In this document: positions 29,036-40,041 of the stretch, piece after piece | Numbering within the stretch: position 1 is the first letter of the stretch | Layout of the letters: every line of letters starts with the position of its first letter | Source: Mixta hanseatica | Lineage (GTDB): Bacteria; Pseudomonadota; Gammaproteobacteria; Enterobacterales; Enterobacteriaceae | Direction of reading: 5' to 3' | DNA length: 64,000 nucleotides | NCBI RefSeq assembly: GCF_023517775.1 | Contig: NZ_CP082904.1 | Coordinates: 3,162,001 to 3,226,000 of the forward strand | Position numbers and translations under genes: made by a program | The notes under the pieces: generated by a model | Database searches by the model: none | Told to the model about the DNA's origin: nothing | The model's input: the letters and a program-made list of their open reading frames with translations, nothing else

Positions 29036-32000
29036 TTAGCGAACCGTCAGACGCGCCGGCGTTTCACCGGTTGCACGCCACTGCGGTACATACATCGATT
29101 CCACCTGCGGCGCCGGAACCTGATAGTTGCCCGGCGTAACCGCCCGCGCCAAATAGAGCAGTTCGGCGGGCCGGTAGCTATCCACATCAATAGCCGCAAC
29201 AAAACGATCGTCGCGAAACTCGATATGTTTGATGCTCACCTGTTGCATATCATTCATCAGCTCCTGCACATTTGCCGCGCTTTCGCTCAGGCTGGCGCTG
29301 CTATTGGCCAGGTTTTGATTCTCCAGCTCCAGTCCGGCGGGAAGCAGATCGGTTACCAGCGCGTCCGGTATGCGATCGGCGGCAGAGACGGTGAGATGCA
29401 CCAGCACCAGCTGCCCGCTCTCCAGCGCATCCAGAGCCAGCGGTTTGCCGTTTAGATCGAAATATTCGCGACGCACCTTCAGGTTATGGCTGGCGGCTGG
29501 CGGCGGCGTCTGTGCGTAGCCGACCACATCCAGTCGACCATAAACCGGCGCGTCGCCAGCATTGTTAACCGTTATGCCTGCGGCGAGCTGAGATTCGCTT
29601 AGCGGCAGAATGCGGGTTTTGTTACCGCTGAGCGGCTGTGCCTGCCCATTAAGGCTGACCTGCCACGCCGCGTCTTCATCCTGCTCCAGCGCGCGTCCCG
29701 CAAGAAACAGCGCATTGTTTTCCTGCGTCGACAGCCACTGTTTGCCGTTCAGCTGTTGCGCCAGAGCAATGATTAATGTGTCCTGAACCTCCGGCAACAG
29801 CTGATATTCGCGTAGCAGCGTCAGGATTTGCGCGCTGTCGCGCAGCGGGCTGCCGTAATCCTCCAGCCAGTAAAGATGAGCCGGACGCACGCTATTTACG
29901 CCCTGCTTCAGCAGCGCGTTGGCGCGCGGCGTATCGCCCATCAGCTTGAGCGCTACACTCAGTTGTACCAGCGCCAGCCCCGATTTGGCCTGCGCGCGCT
30001 GTTCATACAGCGCACGCAGCGCCCCCAGCGGCGCTTTCTGCTGACGCGCCAATACCAGCGCGGCGTAAGACTGCACGTTGAAACGCGTCGCGGCAGCATC
30101 GTTGCTGTAATAAACCTCAATCTGGCTGCCATCCTGCAGATAGCGCAGCAGGCGCTCATTGCCTTTCTTCAGCACCGCGTTATCCAGGCTATAGCCCTGC
30201 TCGCCTGCGCGGGTGAGGAAATCCATCGCGTAAGCAGTAAGCCAGAACTCTTCGGCGCTCTCTTTACCCCACAAACCAAAGCCGCCGTTATAGCGCTGCA
30301 TCTGACCGATACGATCGAGCCCGGTATCAATCGCCGCGCGTCGCTCGCTATCGCTACCGCTTTTGATTCCTAATGCCGTTAGCTCGGCATGATTGGTATA
30401 GAGCGAAGGCCACAGGCCGCTGATGGTTTGTTCCAGGCAGCCGTAGGGCCAGGCGTAAAGCTCGCTGATATAACGCGCGATATTGAGCGGCGGACGGCCG
30501 CTGAGCGCCAGCTGGCTCTGTACCGTGGCCGGCACCAGCCCACTGAACATTTCGGCAGGTATCTGCCACGGCAGGTCGGGGCGGATAACGGCGTTAAAAC
30601 TGCGTGTTTCTGCCGGCCAGGCGGGACGCACGCCAAGGCTCCAGTGTCCTTTAGCAGGCGTCACGGTTTCGCCAGGGATTTCCACCCCGCTAATAATGGC
30701 GTCGATGCTGCCCTCGCCATAGCCCATCGCGGCGTTGACCGGCACGTACAGCGTGGTGCGCTGACCCGGACGCAGCCGCAGCTGACGCGGTGAAGGGTCC
30801 TCCAGCGTGACAAGACCGCTGGCCTGCAGATCAACCTGCAGCGTTTGCGGCTGCTCCGTCAGGTTCGTGATATCCAGCGCCAGTCGGCTGCTGTCGCCGC
30901 CGGCCAAAAAACGTGGCGTCGCCAGCTGGGTAATCAACGGCGCGGCGACCACCACTTTACTTTCGCCCTGGCCGAAGCGATCGTCGCTCCAGGCCTGAGC
31001 CATCAGCCGCACCTCTCCGTTAAATTCCGGTATCGGTAGATTAATTGTACCTTCGCCGTTGGCATCCAGCGTTACCGGCTGTAGCTGCGTCGCAAGGATA
31101 TTGACGTGATTAACCGGCTGTTGTCCGCCGCGCTTGAGCGGATCGCCTTCGTCACCATCCCCGCCAAAGCGCAACGCGGCCAGCCTGCCCTGCCCTTCGA
31201 TAAGATGCCCGTAGACATCATACTGATCGGCGTTATAGCGCTTACGACCAAAGAAGGCGACATAAGGATCGGGGGTTTTATAATCGGTAATGCTCAACAC
31301 GCCGCTATCAACGGCTGACACCAGCACCTTGACCTGTTTCGGCAGCTCGCCGCCTGCGCTGGAAGCTTTCACCTTTACCGTCAGATTTTGATTCGGCCGT
31401 ATTTTTTGCGGCGCCGTTAGCGTCAGATCCAACCGGCGCGCGGTATCCTGCATCGGTAAATGTAAAATCCCCACGGCGCGTTTCGGCGTAACGCCCTGTG
31501 CCTTATCACCAGGACGAATCACCAGCGCGCTGAAGTAAAGATCGTGGCGACGCCAGGCCTTATCAATCGGAACCGCTACCGTGGTTCCCCCGGCTGGCAC
31601 ATCGACCGTTTGCCACCAGAGCGGACCGTTGCTCGACTCCACCAGCAGATAACCTTTACCTGCGGCGGGCGCTTCTATCTGCACCATCGCCCTTTCTCCG
31701 GGCTGATAGTTGGCTTTGTCCAGCTTTAGTTTTACCTGATCGGGGCGCACCGCGCCGGTGCTGTCGGTGTTATCCTGCCAGCTGTAGCCGGCCCAGAAGC
31801 GTACGCTGCTGCGCAGATCGCTATTGGGCGCTACCGCTTCGATGCGATATGCGCCCCACTCCACCGGAAAAGCCACCCTGGCTTCGCCCTGTTCGCTTAG
31901 CGTTATTTCACGCGTCTCTTCCACCAGATCTTTTTGCTCATAGCGTGACTGCCAGCCCTCGCCTTCAGCGAAACTCCAGTAATAGTCACGCCGCTCGCGG

Positions 32001-34003
32001 ATCAGACGCACCTCAACCGGCTGGCCGGTCATTTTCTCGCCGCGCGCATTCGCCAGCACGATACTGAACGCCGCGTTACTGTTCTCATCGACAACCGGCT
32101 GGATGAGAGTGGTATCGTTGCGGTAATCGTAGACCTCTTTACTGGCGAACAGTGGACGGATGCCCGGCAACACGTCGGCAGGCCAGATCGCCTGGCTAAC
32201 GCGTCGCGTAACCGGACGCCCGCCGCTTTCCAACAGGCTGGCCTGCAGAATCAACTGGGCTGGCGAATGTATCTCCTGCCATGAAGTCGGCGCGGCAACC
32301 GAAATTTCTCCCTGCTGATCCAGCGTCAGGTCAATTTCATCCAGATTACGCTTCAGGCCCTGTTCGTTAATATCGCCGAACTGATAGCCAGGCAGCGTTT
32401 TCACCGCCTCGCGATCGGGACGCAAGAACAGTTGTCCCTGCAGGCGATTGCCGGTAGCGGGCGCGCCGTACAGATAACGCCCGCTGGCATGAAAATTCAC
32501 ATCGCTGGCAGGCGTAATGGGCCGGTCGCTGGCTGTCAGGCTGAGCGCCATACGCTCCGGCATAAAATCTTCTACATTGAACGGCCACTGACGTGGGCGG
32601 CCATCGCTCGCATCCACGCGCAGCATCCAGCGTCCGGTCGGTGCATCCTTCGGTAGCGGGTAACGCAGCTGCCACAGACCGTTTTCTGGCTGCCAGGTCA
32701 GGGTACGCGCCGTATCACCGTCCGGTTTGACTATCTCCAGCTTTACCGGCTGCGGCGGCAATGGTTTGCCATCTGCGTCACGTAGCAACGCGTTGGCAAT
32801 CAGTGTCTCGCCGGGACGATAAAGATCGCGCGGTCCGAAAATAAACAGCTGTTTGTCATAGCCCTCCGGCCCGGTCACGGCGAACTCCGCCAGATCCAGC
32901 GCCGGGCGGCTAAGATCGAGCAGCGAAGTTTGATCGTTTTTCGTTGCCAGGATCAATTTTGCTTTGCTCTGCCAGGGCAGCGTCGCGTGCCCCTGTTGAT
33001 CGGTAGCGGCCTGGCTTAATGTATGCCCTTTCTCATCCAGCATGGTCAGCGTTACGCCATCCAGCGCTGCGCCATCCTCCAACCGCTGGCTGAACAGATC
33101 GATTCGCTGCGGGAATTGATGCAGCGAGAGGCCGATATCACTGAGCGTAAACAGCGTGGCGGCGTTGGTGTAGCTGTAGGTGCCCGCCTGTTTCATGACG
33201 GCCAGGTAGACGCCCGGCTGCGACAGCGGCTTAATATCGCCCAGCGGCAGCTGAAGCTGCTCGCGCGTATTGCGCGTCGGATTAAGATCGAATCGTCCGG
33301 TATAGACCAGCTCCGCCTTTTGCAGCAGCGACTCGGACTGCCAGGTTTGCAGGCTATTGCCATATTGCCAGTCGGCAATAAAGGCCGGGAGGGAGGCGGT
33401 TTTGATACGGAAGAAATCGACATCCACCTGATTAACATTCAGCGCCATCACCGGCAGCCCGGTGGTGATGCGCGTCGGCAGCAGCGAGCCGCGGCTGGCG
33501 AACCCGACCATCGGCTGAATATCTCGCGTGGTTAGCGTCTGTTCCGCCTGCTTTTCCAGCGTGGCGCCATTAGCGGCTTTTAGCCCGCTATCAATGCGCA
33601 CCTTCAGTTCTCTTGCCGGCTCCAGATGGCGAAAACGCAGCTCTTTTCGATTGGGTGAAAGCTCCCAGCCGCCTTCCAGAACGCCGCTTTTACTGTCGGC
33701 GATATGCGCGTACTGGCTAAAATCCTGTTGCTCATTCAATGAAACGGAAAAGGTCACCAGCAGCGTGCTGGCGCCGTCGAGCTGCACTTCCGACATATCG
33801 ATAACCTGCAGCGGCTTGCCCCGCTCGCGCGCCTGCTGCGCGGCCCGCTGTTCAGCGCTAAGGGGTGGCGGGCTGCTCTTCGCCGCAGCCGGTTGGCGGG
33901 CGGCGGCCTGCGGCGGCACGTCCTGTTTATTATCATCGCAGCCGCTCAGCAGCATCAGCGACAGCAGCAAGGCGGCGCCTGCTTTATATCCTAATCCGGA
34001 CAT
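29036..34003 (-). CDS. yfhM: Bacterial alpha-2-macroglobulin lipoprotein (YfhM type)
   Basis: A 1,655-residue periplasmic lipoprotein with signal peptide and lipobox LLSGC. Successive macroglobulin-like beta domains are followed by a thioester domain with the motif YGCLEQ (about residue 1,180), the reactive Cys-Gln thioester that captures attacking proteases. The toroid region with helix pairs and a C-terminal receptor-binding-like domain follow. Length matches the E. coli protein. It is the first gene of a unit with pbpC and diverges from sseA. Confidence 0.96.
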   Translation of the reverse strand: MSGLGYKAGAALLLSLMLLSGCDDNKQDVPPQAAARQPAAAKSSPPPLSAEQRAAQQARERGKPLQVIDMSEVQLDGASTLLVTFSVSLNEQQDFSQYAHIADSKSGVLEGGWELSPNRKELRFRHLEPARELKVRIDSGLKAANGATLEKQAEQTLTTRDIQPMVGFASRGSLLPTRITTGLPVMALNVNQVDVDFFRIKTASLPAFIADWQYGNSLQTWQSESLLQKAELVYTGRFDLNPTRNTREQLQLPLGDIKPLSQPGVYLAVMKQAGTYSYTNAATLFTLSDIGLSLHQFPQRIDLFSQRLEDGAALDGVTLTMLDEKGHTLSQAATDQQGHATLPWQSKAKLILATKNDQTSLLDLSRPALDLAEFAVTGPEGYDKQLFIFGPRDLYRPGETLIANALLRDADGKPLPPQPVKLEIVKPDGDTARTLTWQPENGLWQLRYPLPKDAPTGRWMLRVDASDGRPRQWPFNVEDFMPERMALSLTASDRPITPASDVNFHASGRYLYGAPATGNRLQGQLFLRPDREAVKTLPGYQFGDINEQGLKRNLDEIDLTLDQQGEISVAAPTSWQEIHSPAQLILQASLLESGGRPVTRRVSQAIWPADVLPGIRPLFASKEVYDYRNDTTLIQPVVDENSNAAFSIVLANARGEKMTGQPVEVRLIRERRDYYWSFAEGEGWQSRYEQKDLVEETREITLSEQGEARVAFPVEWGAYRIEAVAPNSDLRSSVRFWAGYSWQDNTDSTGAVRPDQVKLKLDKANYQPGERAMVQIEAPAAGKGYLLVESSNGPLWWQTVDVPAGGTTVAVPIDKAWRRHDLYFSALVIRPGDKAQGVTPKRAVGILHLPMQDTARRLDLTLTAPQKIRPNQNLTVKVKASSAGGELPKQVKVLVSAVDSGVLSITDYKTPDPYVAFFGRKRYNADQYDVYGHLIEGQGRLAALRFGGDGDEGDPLKRGGQQPVNHVNILATQLQPVTLDANGEGTINLPIPEFNGEVRLMAQAWSDDRFGQGESKVVVAAPLITQLATPRFLAGGDSSRLALDITNLTEQPQTLQVDLQASGLVTLEDPSPRQLRLRPGQRTTLYVPVNAAMGYGEGSIDAIISGVEIPGETVTPAKGHWSLGVRPAWPAETRSFNAVIRPDLPWQIPAEMFSGLVPATVQSQLALSGRPPLNIARYISELYAWPYGCLEQTISGLWPSLYTNHAELTALGIKSGSDSERRAAIDTGLDRIGQMQRYNGGFGLWGKESAEEFWLTAYAMDFLTRAGEQGYSLDNAVLKKGNERLLRYLQDGSQIEVYYSNDAAATRFNVQSYAALVLARQQKAPLGALRALYEQRAQAKSGLALVQLSVALKLMGDTPRANALLKQGVNSVRPAHLYWLEDYGSPLRDSAQILTLLREYQLLPEVQDTLIIALAQQLNGKQWLSTQENNALFLAGRALEQDEDAAWQVSLNGQAQPLSGNKTRILPLSESQLAAGITVNNAGDAPVYGRLDVVGYAQTPPPAASHNLKVRREYFDLNGKPLALDALESGQLVLVHLTVSAADRIPDALVTDLLPAGLELENQNLANSSASLSESAANVQELMNDMQQVSIKHIEFRDDRFVAAIDVDSYRPAELLYLARAVTPGNYQVPAPQVESMYVPQWRATGETPARLTVR

Positions 34004-34321
34004 ATCTACTCCATGGCCAAAAAGCCTTATAAAATCAGAGCGGCATTATCGCCTGAACCGCGGAAAAAATTAACAACCCTAATTAATTTCCTGCGGGACA
34101 CGTTATTGCGCCATTCAGAAATGCTGGCAAGCATTTCTCATCGCACAGGCTATTTATTGCGGCCAGCACCGCAAAATAAATGTAACGATCGGGAAAACAT
34201 GACGCTTTCTGCTGCCTCTTTTCCGATTCTGCAATCCTGCCCGCAGCATCACAGATTGGGCCTTGAGCTGGGCTGCGAGATCGTCGACACTCACAGCACA
34301 TCAGTGAATATTGAGGTTGTT
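34004..34321. other. yfhM-sseA divergent spacer
   Basis: The frame of sseA stays open through this stretch, but the sequence has no conserved protein signal and a better start for sseA exists at 34322. The spacer must hold the divergent promoters. I see no strong operator or repeat. Confidence 0.4.
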
Positions 34322-35170
34322 ATGATATCCGCTCTCTTTGTAACCGCTCAGTGGTTAGCCGAACATCAAAACGATGCAGATTTGCAGATTATCGACGCGC
34401 GTATGGCCCCCGCCGGTCAGGAACATCTGCGGGATATGCATGCAGAATATGCTGCAGGACACCTGCCTAACGCGCCTTTTTTTGATATTGAGCGGCTTTC
34501 CGATCGCAACAGCCCTTATCCGCATATGATGCCGCGCGCGGAAACTTTTGCCGTCGCCATGCGCGAGCAGGGCATCGACAGTGGAAAACACTTGGTGGTG
34601 TATGACGAAGGCAATCTGTTTTCCGCGCCGCGCGCCTGGTGGATGCTGCGCGCGTTCGGCGTTGAGCGGGTTTCGCTACTGGCGGGCGGCCTGGCAGGCT
34701 GGAAACAGGCGGGCTATGCCCTGCAAACCGGCGAGGTGCAGCTGCCGGAAGCGGAATTTGAGGCGCGTTACGATACGCAATTAGTGAAAAGCGTAACGGA
34801 TGTCTTGTTGATCAGCCATGAAGGCGGCGCACAGCTGATTGATGCGCGTCCGGCCAATCGCTTCACTGGCGAAGTTGACGAGCCACGTCCCGGCCTGCGG
34901 CGCGGGCATATTCCCGGCAGCCTGAATGTACCGTGGGGCGAACTGGTGGTTGATGGCCAACTGAAGCCGGAGGCGGAACTGCGTGCGGTCTTCCAGCGCC
35001 ACGGAGTGGATTTAACTCAGCCTATTGTGACCAGCTGCGGATCCGGCGTCACGGCGGTGGTGGCTATCCTGGCGTTAACGGCGCTGGGTATTAAAGATGT
35101 GAAGCTGTATGACGGCTCATGGAGCGAATGGGGTAGCCGCGACGATCTGCCCATCGCCAACGCGCATTAA
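34322..35170 (+). CDS. sseA: 3-mercaptopyruvate sulfurtransferase
   Basis: A 282-residue protein with two rhodanese domains. The start at 34322 has TGAGG six or so bases upstream and yields the conserved N-terminus (FVTAQWLAEHQNDADLQIIDARM); the frame is open 103 codons further upstream without support. The active-site loop CGSGVTA, near residue 238, is that of mercaptopyruvate sulfurtransferases rather than thiosulfate-specific rhodaneses. It transfers sulphur from 3-mercaptopyruvate to thiols or cyanide. Confidence 0.95.
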   Translation: MISALFVTAQWLAEHQNDADLQIIDARMAPAGQEHLRDMHAEYAAGHLPNAPFFDIERLSDRNSPYPHMMPRAETFAVAMREQGIDSGKHLVVYDEGNLFSAPRAWWMLRAFGVERVSLLAGGLAGWKQAGYALQTGEVQLPEAEFEARYDTQLVKSVTDVLLISHEGGAQLIDARPANRFTGEVDEPRPGLRRGHIPGSLNVPWGELVVDGQLKPEAELRAVFQRHGVDLTQPIVTSCGSGVTAVVAILALTALGIKDVKLYDGSWSEWGSRDDLPIANAH

Positions 35171-35306
35171 GCGCTGATGCTTTGCCTGGGATCGGGCATT
35201 GGCGTTCTGAGCAGAGAAAAGCGTTTGTATCCGGGCATTAGCGCGCTGAGCAGAGAAAATTGCCTGCATCCGGACGATAGCGCCCTGAGCAAAAAAAGCG
35301 TTGGCG
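35171..35306. repeat. Imperfect 38-39 bp tandem repeat after sseA
   Basis: Three consecutive imperfect units start at 35191, 35229 and 35268, each opening ATC(C)GG and containing a CTGAGCA(G/A)A core. A partial unit (GCGCTGAT...) precedes them directly after the sseA stop. The units are 38, 39 and about 39 bp. They are non-coding, lacking an open frame with a start. A polymorphic minisatellite in the sseA 3' untranslated region is the likely reading. Confidence 0.7.
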
Positions 35307-35334
35307 TCTGCAGATAAACCCTGTTCACAATACA

Positions 35335-35357
35335 AAAGGGTCGGTAGCCGACCCTTT
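35335..35357. terminator. Bidirectional terminator between sseA and sseB
   Basis: AAAGGGTCGG pairs with CCGACCCTTT around TAG. Plus-strand T-tract is short (TTT); the minus strand continues TTTTGTATTG. It separates the convergent sseA and sseB units. Confidence 0.75.
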
Positions 35358-35411
35358 AAACATTAACGAACCTTGCGCTATTGGTGTGCGCGGCGCCTGA
35401 GCGCAGCCCGC

Positions 35412-36191
35412 TTAGATAATTCGCTGGCCGCCTTTGAACTCACGCAGGAAGCTGCCCCAGCGCCGCTCATAGAACGGCGTAATATGTGCCGTAAAGAAGT
35501 GGCTGATGCCCTTCTCGCCTTCAACGATCTGGCAAATATCTACCGGCTCATCATCCAGCAGGGTATCGGTCGCTACCGCCCCCACCGCGCGAATGATGTT
35601 ATCAATATCCTCATCCGCCTCGATGGCAATCAACAGATTAGGCCGATCGTCCGCCTGCTCCTTGATATGCGCGATAAAGGCCCGGCGTACCTGCTTATAT
35701 TTGCTTAACAGCTGAGTTAGAGAATCGATCATCTGCGCAGGCGGCTCGGCAACTTCAGATAACAGCAGCGGCGTACCGCCCTCCAGCACCGTTTGCTGGC
35801 TTAGCGCATCGCCCTCTTCACCCAGCAGATGGGCGATTTCGCGCGGGGAAAACTCTTTTCCCGCCGGCAGTTTGGGATTAAGAAATAGCGTCTCGCCCTG
35901 GGTCATCTCAAACAGCGTGCGTACCGGCAGCATAACGTAAGACTGCTCGCCTTCCGTCGCTTCCGCCATCGCCGCTTCCGAGGTAAAGAAAGGAATAACG
36001 CTGGTGCCATCTTCCTTTTCCCAGTGCTGAAGCTCTACCGGCGTGCTGGCATCCAGCTGTTCGCCGGTGCTGCTGCCCGGCACCCACACGCTGGCTTCCA
36101 TCAGCCGCGTAAAAAATTCTGGCCGATGCGCAGGCTCGGTTGCCGCCAGCTCCAACACTTTTTCCAGACGTGCGTTCGGATTGGTTTCCAT
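35412..36191 (-). CDS. sseB: SseB, enhanced serine sensitivity protein
   Basis: A 259-residue cytoplasmic protein of the SseB family (paired SseB N- and C-terminal domains). The ATG at 36189-36191 (METNPNARLEKVLELAATEPAHRPEFF) aligns with the E. coli start and is better spaced from AAGAG than the ATG three codons upstream. Family knowledge is thin: the gene was named for serine sensitivity when overexpressed. It follows pepB on the same strand with a short gap. Confidence 0.9.
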   Translation of the reverse strand: METNPNARLEKVLELAATEPAHRPEFFTRLMEASVWVPGSSTGEQLDASTPVELQHWEKEDGTSVIPFFTSEAAMAEATEGEQSYVMLPVRTLFEMTQGETLFLNPKLPAGKEFSPREIAHLLGEEGDALSQQTVLEGGTPLLLSEVAEPPAQMIDSLTQLLSKYKQVRRAFIAHIKEQADDRPNLLIAIEADEDIDNIIRAVGAVATDTLLDDEPVDICQIVEGEKGISHFFTAHITPFYERRWGSFLREFKGGQRII

Positions 36192-36248
36192 GTGATTCAT
36201 GCTCTTTGTCTTGTTTAACGGGGCCAGAATAAAGCTGGCCCCTGGCGC

Positions 36249-37535
36249 TTATTTCAGCAGCAGCCTGGCGATGGTACGCACGCCAAGCCCGGTGGCACCG
36301 GCCGCCCACTGTTCAACCGCGCCTTTGCGATAGGTGGCGGAGCAGTCAATATGCAGCCAGCCCTGCTGATAGTTGCTGACAAAATGCGACAGGAACGCCG
36401 CGGCTGTGCTGGCGCCGGCGGTGTGGGCCGCACCGGCAATATTATTCAGATCGGCAAAGTTGGATGAGAGATGCGTACGGTGGAACTCTGCCAGCGGCAG
36501 ACGCCAGAACGCTTCGTTTTCGCTGGCGGCGCTGTTTAACAGTTCCTGCGCCAGCGCATCGTCAAAGGTAAACAGCGCATGATAATCGTTGCCCAGCGCG
36601 GTTTTAGCGGCGCCGGTCAGCGTCGCGGCATCAATCAACAGCTCCGGCTGCTGCTGGCTGGCGTCAATCAGGCCGTCCGCCAGAACCAGACGTCCTTCCG
36701 CATCGGTATTCATCACCTCAACGGTTTTGCCATTGCGATAACGAATAATATCGCCCAGACGGAAAGCGTTGCCGCTGACCATGTTATCCGCACAGCAGAG
36801 ATAAAGTTTTACGCGTTTCTTCAAACCGCGCGCAATCGCCAGCCCTAACGCGCCGGTGACGGTGGCTGCGCCGCCCATATCGGATTTCATGGAATCCATA
36901 AAGGCGCTTTGTTTCAGGCTGTAGCCGCCGGTATCAAAGGTAATGCCTTTGCCCACTAAACAGGCGTAGACCGGCGTGTTTTCATCGCCGCCCGGATTAT
37001 AATCCAGCGCCAGCAGCACCGGACTGCGCGATGAGCCGCGGCCGACGGTATGCAGCCCCATATAGTTCTGCTCGCGTAGATCTTCGCCTTTGGTAATACG
37101 GTAGCTCACCGCATCGCCGGCATACTTGCTGATCAAATCGACCGCGCGGCGCGCCAGCTGTTCCGGGCCCAGCTCTTCCGCCGGCTGGTTAATAACGTTG
37201 CGCACCCAGTCGATAATATTCAGGCGACGCTCCAGCTCCTCGCGATCGCTGTCGCTAAGCGGCGCCCAGTCCACGCTGCGCTCACCTTTCGGCCCGCGAT
37301 AGCCCTGCCAAAACGCCCAGCTTTTCTCCAGATCCCAGCCGTCGCCGCTTAACGTCACCTGGCGAATGCCCTGGCCGTCAATCTTACGCGCCGCGCGCTG
37401 AATGGTAGCCAGCGCATCGCCACCGGTCAGGTGAATCGTCATCCCTTGTTCATTGCTGCTGAGGATCGCTTTTTCGCCCCAGCGTGCATCCGCTGCCGTG
37501 GTCGACAGCGCGATATTCATCTTTTCAGTGGTCAT
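36249..37535 (-). CDS. pepB: Aminopeptidase B (peptidase B, M17)
   Basis: A 428-residue M17 leucyl-aminopeptidase-type enzyme with the [14 protein letters not shown] signature (about residue 270) and the metal-site segments [10 protein letters not shown] and MKSDMGGAA. It removes N-terminal residues in cytosolic peptide turnover. It lies downstream of iscX on the same strand, as in E. coli. Confidence 0.97.
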   Translation of the reverse strand: MTTEKMNIALSTTAADARWGEKAILSSNEQGMTIHLTGGDALATIQRAARKIDGQGIRQVTLSGDGWDLEKSWAFWQGYRGPKGERSVDWAPLSDSDREELERRLNIIDWVRNVINQPAEELGPEQLARRAVDLISKYAGDAVSYRITKGEDLREQNYMGLHTVGRGSSRSPVLLALDYNPGGDENTPVYACLVGKGITFDTGGYSLKQSAFMDSMKSDMGGAATVTGALGLAIARGLKKRVKLYLCCADNMVSGNAFRLGDIIRYRNGKTVEVMNTDAEGRLVLADGLIDASQQQPELLIDAATLTGAAKTALGNDYHALFTFDDALAQELLNSAASENEAFWRLPLAEFHRTHLSSNFADLNNIAGAAHTAGASTAAAFLSHFVSNYQQGWLHIDCSATYRKGAVEQWAAGATGLGVRTIARLLLK

Positions 37536-37585
37536 AACCAGGTTCCCTTTATATTTATCTGAAGCGAGAATGGAAGCTGCCGGAA

Positions 37586-37786
37586 TTACTCAAACTCATC
37601 CAGCCAAACCAGCAGTATCGCTTCGAGAATTTTTTCACTGGATGCATCAGGATTATCATCAAACCCTTCCAGCTGACAAATCCATTGATGCATATCGGTG
37701 AAGCGTACCGTTTTTGGGTCGGTATCTGGATAAGCATCGTACAAGGCTTCGCCGATTTCACGGCTGTTGGTCCATTTCAGTCCCAC
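37586..37786 (-). CDS. iscX: Fe-S cluster assembly protein IscX
   Basis: A 66-residue acidic protein ([35 protein letters not shown]...) of the IscX/YfhJ family. It binds iron and IscS and modulates cluster assembly. It is the last gene of the isc operon, separated from fdx by a hairpin. Confidence 0.95.
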   Translation of the reverse strand: MGLKWTNSREIGEALYDAYPDTDPKTVRFTDMHQWICQLEGFDDNPDASSEKILEAILLVWLDEFE

Positions 37787-37806
37787 AATGACTCCTCAGA
37801 CGAAAA

Positions 37807-37829
37807 CGGGCCGGCTTTAGGCCGACCCG
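37807..37829 (-). terminator. Hairpin between fdx and iscX
   Basis: CGGGCCGGC pairs with GCCGACCCG with one mismatch; the minus strand then reads TTTTCGT. It may partly terminate the operon before iscX. Confidence 0.55.
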
Positions 37830-37837
37830 CGTCATGA

Positions 37838-38173
37838 TTAATGTTCGCGCGCATGGTTGATGGTATAGCGTGGAATTTCCACCACCAGATCCTCATCCGT
37901 TACGCGCGCCTGGCAGCTAAGACGGCTTTCCGGCTCCAGCCCCCAGGCCTTATCCAGCATGTCATCTTCATCTTCGCTGCTTTCCGGCAGTGAGTCGAAG
38001 CCTTCCCGCACGATGCAGTGGCAGGTGGTGCAGGCACAGGATTTTTCACAGGCATGTTCAAGCTCAATGCCGTTACGCAGCGCGACGTCAAGAATGGTTT
38101 CGCCCTGAGCGGCGTCAAATACGCCGCCTTCCGGCAGCAGGTCCTGATGGGGTAAAAAGACAATCTTCGGCAT
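37838..38173 (-). CDS. fdx: [2Fe-2S] ferredoxin of the isc system
   Basis: A 111-residue adrenodoxin-type ferredoxin. The cluster ligands are visible as [10 protein letters not shown] with a distal Cys in LSCQAR. It supplies electrons to IscS/IscU during cluster assembly. It starts three bases after the hscA stop. Confidence 0.97.
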   Translation of the reverse strand: MPKIVFLPHQDLLPEGGVFDAAQGETILDVALRNGIELEHACEKSCACTTCHCIVREGFDSLPESSEDEDDMLDKAWGLEPESRLSCQARVTDEDLVVEIPRYTINHAREH

Positions 38174-38176
38174 TGA

Positions 38177-40027
38177 TCAAACCTCATCCACAGAATGCCC
38201 CGCCAGCGCGCGACGGACAGAGTTGTCCATTCGACGAGCGGCAAAATCCTGGGTTACTTTATCTAATTGTTTTACCGCCGCGCTGATGGCATCCGCCTCG
38301 TCGGCGCGGAGGGTTTCCTGCAGCTGCCGCTGCGCCTGTTGAATCTTCTGCAACTCATCCGCGCTCAGCAGCGCGGCATCTTCCGCCAGCGCGCCGGCCA
38401 GGCTTTCCAGCACCCGCAGGCCTTCTACCTTTTGCTCGGCCAGCTTACGCGCCGCCACATCCTGCTGCGCATAGGCCATTGAGTCGGTGATCATACTGGC
38501 GATTTCGTTTTCGGTCAGTCCATAGGAAGGCTTAACCTGAATGGAGGCCTCTACGCCGGTCGATTTCTCCATCGCCGTCACGCTCAGCAAGCCATCCGCA
38601 TCCACCTGGAAGGTCACGCGAATATGCGCGCCGCCCGCCGGCAGCGCTGGAATATTGCGCAGCGCGAAACGCGCCAGCGAACGGCAATCGGCCACCAGCT
38701 CACGCTCGCCCTGCAGCACATGAATGCTCATCGCCGTTTGGCCATCCTTAAAGGTGGTAAAGTCCTGCGCACGCGCCACCGGAATGGTGGTGTTGCGCGG
38801 AATGACTTTCTCCACCAGCCCGCCCATGGTTTCCAGCCCCAGCGAGAGCGGGATCACATCCAGCAGCAGCATATCGCTGTCCGGCTTGTTGCCGACCAGA
38901 ATATCGGCCTGAATCGCGGCGCCGATAGCCACCACTTTATCCGGATCGATGGCGGTTAACGGCTGGCGGCCAAAAAACTCGCCGACCTTTTCACGCACCA
39001 GCGGGACGCGCGTCGAGCCGCCGACCATCACCACTTCCAGCACCTCTTCCGGCGTAACCCCCGCATCTTTCAATGCCCGACGGCAGGAGAGCAGCGTACG
39101 CTTCACCAGCCCGGCGATCAGGTGGTCAAAATCAGCACGCGTCACCGTGCCCTGCCAATTGCCCAACGTCACGACCGTGCTGTCGTCTGTACTCAGGGCG
39201 ATTTTGGCGGCAATGGCCTTGTCCAGCAGCTGACGCTGTACGCCGTGATCGTCACGATCGTGCAGCCCGGCCTGCTCGCGCAGCCAGTCCGCCAGCAGAT
39301 GATCGAAATCATCGCCGCCCAGCGCCGAGTCGCCGCCGGTCGCCAGCACTTCAAATACGCCGCGGCTCAGGCGCAGCACAGAAATATCGAAGGTGCCGCC
39401 GCCCAGGTCGTAGACCGCGATCACCCCTTCCTGGCCGGAATCAAGGCCGTAGGCGATCGCTGCGGCGGTCGGTTCGTTCAGCAGACGCAGCACCTCTAAT
39501 CCCGCCAGGCGGGCAGCATCTTTGGTGCCCTGACGCTGCGCATCGTCGAAATAGGCCGGTACGGTAATCACCACGCCGTCCAGCTCGCCCTGCAGGCTTT
39601 CACGCGCCCGTGCGGCCAGCGTTTGCAGAATATCGGCAGATACGCGTACCGGGTTGACTCTTCCTGCCGCCGTCTGGATCATCGGCAGACCATTTTCACT
39701 GGGCTGCAACTGATAAGGTAGATGCGGATAGCGCTGTTGAATATCGGCCAGCGATCGGCCCATCAACCGCTTCACCGAACTGATGGTATTAACCGGATCG
39801 GCCGCCGCCTGCTGGCGCGCTTCCCATCCCACCACATGTTGCTGCGCCTGATACTGCACTACCGAAGGCAAAAGATGACGACCCTGCGCATCGGGCAGGG
39901 TTTCTGCCTGTCCGCTGCGCACGGTGGCAACCAAAGAGTTCGTGGTGCCCAGATCGATCCCCACGGCCAGACGACGCTGGTGCGGGGCCGCGCTCAGGCC
40001 CGGCTCACTAATTTGTAATAACGCCAT
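38177..40027 (-). CDS. hscA: Fe-S scaffold-specific Hsp70 chaperone HscA
   Basis: A 616-residue DnaK-like ATPase: nucleotide-binding domain with [22 protein letters not shown] and the [10 protein letters not shown] segment, then a substrate-binding domain (about residues 390-500) and helical lid. It binds the LPPVK motif of IscU and, with HscB, drives cluster transfer. It follows hscB by 14 bases. Confidence 0.97.
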   Translation of the reverse strand: MALLQISEPGLSAAPHQRRLAVGIDLGTTNSLVATVRSGQAETLPDAQGRHLLPSVVQYQAQQHVVGWEARQQAAADPVNTISSVKRLMGRSLADIQQRYPHLPYQLQPSENGLPMIQTAAGRVNPVRVSADILQTLAARARESLQGELDGVVITVPAYFDDAQRQGTKDAARLAGLEVLRLLNEPTAAAIAYGLDSGQEGVIAVYDLGGGTFDISVLRLSRGVFEVLATGGDSALGGDDFDHLLADWLREQAGLHDRDDHGVQRQLLDKAIAAKIALSTDDSTVVTLGNWQGTVTRADFDHLIAGLVKRTLLSCRRALKDAGVTPEEVLEVVMVGGSTRVPLVREKVGEFFGRQPLTAIDPDKVVAIGAAIQADILVGNKPDSDMLLLDVIPLSLGLETMGGLVEKVIPRNTTIPVARAQDFTTFKDGQTAMSIHVLQGERELVADCRSLARFALRNIPALPAGGAHIRVTFQVDADGLLSVTAMEKSTGVEASIQVKPSYGLTENEIASMITDSMAYAQQDVAARKLAEQKVEGLRVLESLAGALAEDAALLSADELQKIQQAQRQLQETLRADEADAISAAVKQLDKVTQDFAARRMDNSVRRALAGHSVDEV

Positions 40028-40041
40028 GTTAGTTTTCCCGG

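Noticed and set aside
34013..34321. A 103-codon N-terminal extension of sseA
   Set aside because: The sequence is not like any SseA, and the ATG at 34322 has a good ribosome-binding site and the conserved N-terminus.
35171..35306. A CRISPR array
   Set aside because: The units are contiguous and imperfect, without unique spacers, and no cas genes are present.
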